Positions 57,571 through 64,000 of a stretch of 64,000 nucleotides of DNA are shown in pieces; position 1 is the stretch's first letter; every line of letters starts with the position of its first letter. Made by a program: the position numbers and the translations under genes. The notes beneath the pieces are model-generated. The model had not been told where the DNA came from and ran no database searches. It saw only the letters and a list, made by a program, of their open reading frames with translations. The stretch comes from Cloeon dipterum (taxonomy: Eukaryota; Arthropoda; Insecta; Ephemeroptera; Baetidae): the NCBI RefSeq assembly GCF_949628265.1, contig NC_088790.1, positions 4,034,545-4,098,544 of the forward strand, in the 5' to 3' direction.

Positions 57571-57627
57571 CGTCCTATACAAGTATAAAATTTACAAACT
57601 AGGAAACACTCGAAATTATCACGATTT

Positions 57628-59467
57628 TTACTTCTTTGGACATTCCACAAAAAGTCCGTAAACATCGCCCGGTTGATAAGGCGTGTGGAAAGTGATAGTA
57701 GATTGTACTCGCGTATTTTTTGGAACGAATTTGACGTATGTGTGAGGCACCAATCGACCAACATCCTTACGGTTTGCCACTTTCACCTGATACTGTTCAC
57801 CTTCTTTCAGCAGAAAGGGATATTGAAGTGTGACATGATTTTTTTTGTCTTCTTCGTTCATCCCACGGAATTCGCCTTCAGCCACCAAAGTGTGCTGTCC
57901 GTTATCTACCTTGTAAATATGACAAGCAAGATTTAAATGTTTTTGGAAGTTCAAGAACTCCAATGAAAATAAGCGGATCCCGAACAAATACACGGATTTG
58001 TTTGCGGTAAAGTTCAGGTGCATTGGCGTGTCGAGAACTTCTGACATAGGCGCGTTCATAGTACATCCAGTGAACACCGTCTGTTTGCCAACCTTTCCTC
58101 TCTTTTTTGCGTTCGAGCCAAATCCAAGAGGCAGAAATTTCTCATCATTGGTCGTCAGACACATTAATATACTATTCCGTATGTGATAGGAAAAGCAGTT
58201 GGCATTGATATCATCTCTCTCGACAAAATCAATAAAGTCAGAAGGGCTGATGTTTCTGATTCGAATATCAGGCAGAAGATGGGTTATGTACGGCCAGACT
58301 GATGATGTTGTGTCGCCAGCAGCCGACGCTCTATGGTAACCCCACTTGACAACTGCGTCCAATAGTTGTTTCTCGCTGTCGACATTCAGGTTTTCTTCTC
58401 GAAGGAGGTACATGAACAAGTTTTTCGACGCGAATTTCGCCCAGGCTTCACTCGAAATTACCTCAGAGCATCTTTGTCTCAGAAACTGTAATATATATCA
58501 AGTTAAATGAAATGATTGTTAAATTTAATTAATTACAAACCAAGAGAGCAATCTTGTACTTTGCATCATTTGCGTGCTGCAGTAGCATTTCACACAAAGC
58601 CCAAATTTCCAGTCCCGACAGGTGCAGTGTGCTGAAGCAAGAATTGACGGCGCATTCGTAGAGGCTTTTCAGCTCCCAGTGATGAGCGAAATTGGCCACT
58701 TCGATGGCCTGCGAAGCGCTTTCAAATGTATCTAGTGTTCGATCCTTGTAGAGGAATCTAGAAAGAGCCATGCAAAAATTTATGTCATTGGTATATTTTC
58801 CAGGTTCTAAACTTTTTATAATGGAGAATTTGGAAATATCCATTTTTTTCAATTGAGACAGAGGGTGAAAAACAAGGAGAAATTTCTTAAATTGCTGCAT
58901 AGTCGATCGGGAGGAGGTTACACTGGGGTGTGAAGAGCCCTCATCTATCGCTCGCCCGTTGGATAACAATTCTTCAGTCGTTTTGTACGTACTTTGTAAA
59001 AACTGCATGAAAACCAGTTCTTCAATTGTTTATGTTATAAATTAGTCATCGCTCCTTGCACAATTTTTTAAATTTCGTTTCCAATTTGAGCGTGCAAAAA
59101 AAAGAAAATTTCCTTCTCCAACTAAGATTTATTTATTTATTTATTTTTTTAAAAAATACCTTTTAACGAAGCAAAATCCAGCCGCTGTTATGCCATATAT
59201 GTCCACCTCAGCATCGGCATTCGCATAAAGAGCAGCTTTAAACTTCGGACTCGCAGAGCCAAACACTACTCGGTGACCTCTTATGACCTGTAGAGTTAAA
59301 TGTACGATTTAAAAGCGAATTAGAGGATGAAAAATAGAAATAACTCTCACCTCATGATTCTCATAGCTGTTTTTAATATTAAAACTGCAGTCGCTCAGAT
59401 CGTCGTCAAGGTTGTTCCCAGGCCTTTGCAGGAGACTCCTCAGAGTGCCGCCAATATTGGCAAACAT
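57628..59467 (-). CDS. BTB-BACK protein with C-terminal PHR-like domain
   Basis: Four minus-strand exons: 59351-59467, 59160-59287, 58541-58991, 57628-58485 (517 residues). The start MFANIGGTLRSLLQRP is followed by a BTB fold: DLSDCSFNIKN, then HEVIRGHRVVFGSASPKFKA and EVDIYGITAAGF. The BTB end (INFCMALSRFLYKDRTLDTF, then SQAIEVANFAHHWELKSLYE) comes only after about 60 unrelated residues. BACK-type helices follow (SEVISSEAWAKF, LLREENLNVDSEKQLLDAVV, KWGYH). Residues from about 330 to the end (TPMHLNFTANKSVYLFGIRL...) form a beta-rich region resembling the PHR domain of BTBD1/2/3/6-type proteins. Such proteins usually act as Cullin-3 adaptors. The exon 2-3 junction uses acceptor TTTACAAAG, chosen for phase; it is the weakest part of the model. 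Confidence 0.75.
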
Positions 59468-61224
59468 TTTGCAATTGCTAAAGGAGAAGAACAAAAATTT
59501 TGGTGTTCTTAATGAAGTGCCGAAAGAAATGAGATATATTGAATCAAAGAAAGTCTAATCAGTGCATAATCAGTTCACAATGTAGACTTTAAATGAGCAG
59601 AGATAAACACGAAATCTCGTGAAATTCTGAATGCGCAGCAGCTTCTAGAGCATTTCTGCCGTGGTTGGAGCGATATAAAATAAAGTTTGAACAGGTATGC
59701 TTCAATGCCAACTCGAAATTGGGATGGCCATTTTCGCCCCCGCTTTTCACGTTTTTCGGCCTTCAAACCGGCTGCTGGCTGCTTCCCACATGACCTTTTT
59801 TTAAATTTGACATTTTCATAGAGAAATGGAAAGCATATTAGGTTTAAAGTCTAGAAAGTTACGGACATGAGCATCACACTCACCAAAAAGTCGGCTTTTC
59901 TCCGCCCGCGGATGAGACAGATAATATCCACAAAAACTAAGGTACTCGCGGTGCTCACGAGATTATTGCGCAGTTGGGATGCCGACCACGCTGATAATAG
60001 TGTGCAGCGGGACGGGTGAGTTATCTTTTTATTTAATTCTTCAAATCGTTAAATGATAAGATAGGTATAAAAACACACGGTCGCGTAAGTAATTTAACAT
60101 ATATGTTGTAAAATTATATAGATCAAAATAGAAACAATCTCTTATGTGGTACTTGTAGAAGATCAGATTTATGGGAAATTACATTTTGGAGAAGTTTCAA
60201 CTTTTCCAAGAATAAAAAAAATATAATTAAAAAAGAATGATGATAAAAGGAGCTCAAAAGACTTTGGCTTTTTAATTAAGCGGCTATTAGGGCTTCAATA
60301 CAAATCTTAAAAGACTGATGAAATTTTTCAGCATATTCTGGGAAAATTGTTCCTTCCCTTTATATTCCAGTAAGGCCATTTTAAAAATTATCTCGTATTT
60401 CGCCGCTAAAAAATTTGAAATGTCTAAAATGAGCATCGATTTCTAAAAAGTTAAAACTCTACCGCAAGCTGTTACATTTCTGCGCGCGATTTTCTCAAAA
60501 CACTTTTCTGGTTTAAAATTTCGGAAAAATCAAAGTGTGCAAATTTTACATAACATTCAATTCGTCTCACTGATGAGCAGATTTTAAAAATGTTAAGTTA
60601 TTTGAAATCCAACCACTATCTTGAAGAAATTTTGGCAACTTGAAATTACGGAGGCGTCGACCCTATCTAGCTAACCATAAGCCACCGGAACCATTTCTTA
60701 GGCAAATTACAGTCATTTTTTATAAAACACTATCGAATGGTAGCGAAAAACACCATATTTTACGGATTATATGGCCTTAATTGTTCAGTAATAAATAAAA
60801 TAAAAGTAATTATTAAGTAAAAAAGAAAAAAATTGTGCTGTTTTGTTGCATAATTTTTTATTGAAATATTTCCTGCTCTATTAAATTAAGGAGATTTTGA
60901 AATTAATTAAACGTACGTGCACAGCACAGCCACGCATTTATTGCCGCTTCTAAATCAGAAGTTTCATTCCTTTTTCCGCATTATTTCCCATCACTGCGAC
61001 TAGATGTCTCTGGCATGTTTCATTCTGCAGTAAAATAACGAGACACTGTCTTCCTGGACTTTTCACTTCCCTATTGAAGAATAATTGTTTACATCATCGT
61101 AGCTTGCACACACACAAACACAGTCTTGCAGTGTTTTGTTTTGGCAGCAGAGACGGCGAGTGACTTGCAAGTTGCAGACTTGCTCAGGTATCTCGTGCGG
61201 CTGCCCTTTGCGATCGTTGTCAGC
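59468..61224. other. Intergenic DNA between divergent BTB and RNF181 genes
   Basis: Contains a dispersed repeat (about 60325-60765) and otherwise AT-rich sequence. The open frame at 61126-61224 is in phase with RNF181, and TTGTTTTGGCAG at 61135-61146 could be a 5' UTR acceptor. Confidence 0.55.
60325..60765. repeat. Dispersed repeat with ACACTATCRAATGGTAGC block, copy 2
   Basis: Its first third (ATTCTGGGAAAATTGTTCC, AAGGCCATTTTAAAAATT) matches 47040-47095, and its last two thirds match 25930-26190, ending AACACTATCGAATGGTAGCG. It is therefore the longest copy in the window and links the two shorter remnants into one family. Confidence 0.65.
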
Positions 61225-63267
61225 ATGGCAGACTACTTCTCCGAGCTGGGCTTCCGACCCCTGGCCGAGGGCGAGGTGCCAGACCACGGCGCCCACCTTC
61301 TGCGGCTGCTTAGGGACAGCGGCAACTTCGACCTGCTGCAGATGTTTGTCGAATTGCGAGGCGAGGCTGGCAATTCAGCCCCTGCCGCGAGCAAGGCCGC
61401 CGTCCAGGCTCTCCCGCTTGTTCAACCCCTTGAGAATGGTATGATTTTTATTTTATTTTTAATTGTAGTTCATACAGGGCTTTAAATTTTAGGAATTTTA
61501 GACCGTGACAATTTTTTTCTGAGATTTCAAATGAACACGAATGACGCAATTTTAATCTCTGTTAATTATACTTAAAAAAGTCTTCTAATTAGCATAATAA
61601 AATCCTTGCCAAACTTGAGAGAAATTATTAAAATTTTAAGATAATTATTTAAATTATTTATAAACCCATTTTCAAGTCTGGGATTTGAAATTTTGATTAG
61701 TGACAAATTTTTGGACACTTTCATAATTTTTAGTGATTGAAGAGGAGAAAAAAGGAATTAATACAACAGCTGCGCCGATCTTTTTACCAAAAAACTTTTG
61801 GCCTATTTTTAAATGATGAAAACACTTAATAATCCCTTTATTGTGGAAGTTTTAAAGTTTAGTTAATTTAAAGTCATTCGGGAAATCTTACAAGTTAAAA
61901 ATTCAGGTGTTGTTGCTCCATTAGCTGTTGGAAAAATATGTTTCCCCTTTAACACGACAATAAAATCCCGAAACAACACTTTTTTAAAAAAATGTAGAGT
62001 TTTTAATAAATTGAAAAATAAAAACGCGCATTTCCACGAGGAAATTTTCAAAGCTAAGTAATTTACGATGTAGTTGTTATATTTCGAATATCTAATAAAC
62101 GTATTGGGCAAAAAAGAAAACAGACTTCATCCTCATTGTTCTATTCAATTCATCGTTTTAATTCTCGACTATAGTTTCGACGTCAACCAGTACATCCTAA
62201 TCATGAGTAACAATTAAAATCAATACAATATAGCGTCACATCTTAAAATACAAAAAAAAATCCGCCCAATATGAACACAACCTCGAGTGGTCGCCTATTT
62301 TTAAATCTAATAAATGGTCTAATTAATTTCTTTACCAAATTCGAGACAAAATGTAGCATGCCTAGAGACTTTCAGAGTGGCAAACCCTTTGGTTTTTGAG
62401 ATAAAGAAGGGGAAAGGATGAAAATCCGGTATTTTTAGTTAAGGGTAAATTTTGAGAAAAATCGAGATTGCACGATCGGTTGAATTTAAATTTCAATTTA
62501 TTTGTCTTTCAAACCCTTGGAACATGCTGAGGGTCAGAAAAGACCATCAGAACAGGTAAGAAGTTGAGCCCTGTCATCAGGATATCCCTTTAGCGATCGA
62601 TATTAGGAAATTTCCACTTGTAGTCACTTTATTGACACCTGACGGGCTTTGTCTTGGTTCAATTCTGCACACCATTGGAACGCGCAAGCTGAGAGCTTTC
62701 AGTATTTGTTTAATTTGATCATTTCGGAGCCATTAGGTTGCTCAGGAAACACCCTGATGTGCTCTAAATGTCGTTCCTCGGTTTGGAATCTTCAAAGGAG
62801 TTGATTTTCCCAGATTTTACCCTGAATTTCGGCGAAACGGATTGAAATGTTTTTAATGAACTAATTTTATTTCGACGCCTCTAACAACTTACTAAAAATG
62901 TAAAAAAAAAATATTGTGAAATTCCAGACGGTTAATTAAAACAAAATCTGTTTATGTCTGCAGAAAACTGCGCTGTGTGCTTGAAAAACTATGACGAGGA
63001 GAGTCAGTGTCGGATGATGCCGTGCAAGCATAAATTTCATCAGGAGTGCATTTTTACGTGGTTGAAGCAGGTGACTAATCGAGGAGTGTCACCGATTATA
63101 ACTCCTAATCAATAAATTTGTAATATTTTTAGACGAATTCGTGTCCAATTTGCCGAAAAGAACTGCCAACTGATGACCTAGATTACGAGGCCATCAGGAA
63201 ATACAAGGAGCGAGAATCCGAAAGAAAGCAGCAATTAGAAAGCTTGCACAATTCCATGTTTTCTTAA
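61225..63267 (+). CDS. RNF181: RNF181-type RING E3 ubiquitin ligase
   Basis: Three exons, 61225-61438, 62964-63070 and 63133-63267, give 151 residues, the usual size for RNF181 (about 153). It starts [13 protein letters not shown]; this ATG is preferred because the family begins MA-Y-F and upstream sequence is not conserved-looking. The RING-H2 domain is complete: [41 protein letters not shown]. The C-terminus [16 protein letters not shown] matches the family's conserved basic tail. It should transfer ubiquitin from an E2 to cytosolic substrates; the substrate is not evident. The first intron is long (1.5 kb), the second 62 bp. Confidence 0.93.
61439..62963 (+). other. RNF181 intron 1
   Basis: AT-rich, with a dispersed repeat copy at about 62640-62775. 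No exon recognised. Confidence 0.65.
62640..62775. repeat. Dispersed repeat with ACACCCTGATGTGCT block, copy 2
   Basis: GCCATTAGGTTGCTCAGG followed by AAACACCCTGATGTGCT matches 20133-20168. The neighbouring TGCACACCATTGGAACGCG block is inverted relative to that copy. Confidence 0.6.
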
Positions 63268-63525
63268 AATATTTACCTCTGCGATGGATATTAAGATGTA
63301 AATAAATAATAAGAGGTTAAGGATAAATGTGATTCGAGGTTAATAAAAATACCAGCACATAAAGGAGAAATAACTTAATTTTTTATTAATAAACTATCAA
63401 ATAATATACAATTGTCGTCTCAGATCTATAAAACTCGCATCCACTCTGGATAATTTCTATCCCTTTTGAGGCGCATTCACTCTCGCAGTCGCAGTTCTTC
63501 GAGGAACGAATCACAATAATGAATT
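63268..63525. other. Convergent 3' ends of RNF181 and the AA15-like gene
   Basis: Plus-strand AATAAA at 63302-63307 (RNF181) and minus-strand AATAAA at 63382-63387 (AA15-like gene) lie 75 bp apart, so the two 3' UTRs are adjacent and may overlap. Confidence 0.6.
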
Positions 63526-64000
63526 TCAGACAACTCCACTCTCGTTGTACGGCTTCTTGTTCCTCCTGGGCGGCACGGGGGGCGGATGCGTGGGCGGCGG
63601 GGGCACCTTGCGCGTCAGCGTCGTCACGTTCGGCTCGGGCTGTCTGCCCTTGAGCAGGTGCTTGAGGCTGTCGCGCGCGTGGTAGTAGTACCAGTAGATG
63701 AGACCGAACGCCGACACGACGCACACCAGCGAGCCGAGCACGATGGCCAGGGTGATCCACCAGTTGGAGCCGCTCTCCTCCACCTCTTCTGCGCCGTCGT
63801 CGGCGGCGCCACCCTCCTCCGGCACGGGCACGCTGCCCTCCGAGGTGGACGCGGTCGGCGGTCTCCTCGAAGGTCTCGGCGAGGTCGAAGACACGATCAG
63901 TCGGCCGCCGATGGCCACGTCGGCGCACGCACGGAATTCCTCCTGCGGGCCGCACCCCACGGCACTCGTCCCGTTCTCGCACGTGCCCCAGTTGTTGCCG
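63526..64000 (-). CDS. AA15-type chitin-active monooxygenase, membrane-anchored C-terminus (partial)
   Basis: The open frame runs from the right edge to a stop at 63526-63528 (158 residues visible). The first residues, GNNWGTCENGTSAVGCGPQE then EFRACADVAI, match the end of the chitin-binding type-4/AA15 domain of insect lytic polysaccharide monooxygenases, copper enzymes that oxidatively cleave chitin or cellulose outside the cell. The catalytic histidine brace lies in the missing N-terminal part. A Ser/Thr/Pro- and Glu-rich stalk follows, then a membrane helix (WWITLAIVLGSLVCVVSAFG) and a cytoplasmic tail with KVPPPPTHPPPVPPRR, ending NESGVV. So this member is a type I membrane protein with its catalytic domain outside. 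The prolines suggest SH3 or WW ligands and the last residues a PDZ ligand; both are inference. Confidence 0.75.
   Translation of the reverse strand, partial: GNNWGTCENGTSAVGCGPQEEFRACADVAIGGRLIVSSTSPRPSRRPPTASTSEGSVPVPEEGGAADDGAEEVEESGSNWWITLAIVLGSLVCVVSAFGLIYWYYYHARDSLKHLLKGRQPEPNVTTLTRKVPPPPTHPPPVPPRRNKKPYNESGVV

Larger units (their letters stand above)
56877..57627. other. Short intergenic region between convergent protease and BTB genes
   Basis: AT-rich; holds the poly(A) signals of both genes. A GC-richer patch at 57000-57150 (GCACGTGCACGTCAATCTCG) is unexplained. Confidence 0.6.

Overview
The window is animal nuclear DNA, most likely from an insect or another arthropod. Genes have short AT-rich introns that are almost all GT-AG, exons are much more GC-rich than introns, and the gene set (RIM active-zone scaffold, receptor guanylyl cyclase, eIF2A, brachyurin-like serine protease, AA15-type copper monooxygenase, GILT) fits an arthropod. 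I cannot name the species. There is no CRISPR array, operon, phage or bacterial feature. All gene models come from reading splice sites and checking codon phase by eye.

Layout. 1350-1599 (-): first two exons of a GILT-like protein that runs off the left edge. 2460-4034 (+): small six-exon zinc-finger protein. 6462-25430 (+): membrane guanylyl cyclase of the Gyc32E/Gyc76C class with a 14-kb first intron. 26850-30278 (-): complete eIF2A in 11 exons. 31008/31020-52715 (+): the RIM gene, about 18 core exons encoding about 1466 residues, sharing a 0.7-kb divergent promoter region with eIF2A. 55331-56876 (+): secreted chymotrypsin-fold protease, 7 exons. 57628-59467 (-): BTB-BACK protein. 61225-63267 (+): RNF181-type RING E3 ligase. 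63526-64000 (-): C-terminal end of an AA15 protein with a transmembrane segment, cut by the right edge. The genes are unrelated in function; RIM (synaptic vesicle release) and the guanylyl cyclase (cGMP signalling) are the two large ones.

Introns and intergenic DNA hold several dispersed repeat families. The clearest are an inverted-repeat MITE-like element (copies near 18.9 and 24.0 kb, a fragment near 34.0 kb) and a 0.3-0.4 kb element with an internal fold-back (copies near 3.5 and 34.2 kb). Microsatellites lie at 4.7, 14.8, 40.0, 43.0 and 54.0 kb.

I did not find a new multi-gene system. The most notable observations are: a GC-AG intron in the RIM C2A domain; a 12-nt microexon that decides whether the cyclase keeps its C-terminal tail; two RIM exons whose phases make them mutually exclusive; a 12-bp CRE-CCAAT module present both at the RIM promoter and at a GC-rich island inside the RIM gene; two weak GTTGG donors in RIM that would give truncated proteins if unspliced; and a BTB domain interrupted by an insertion.
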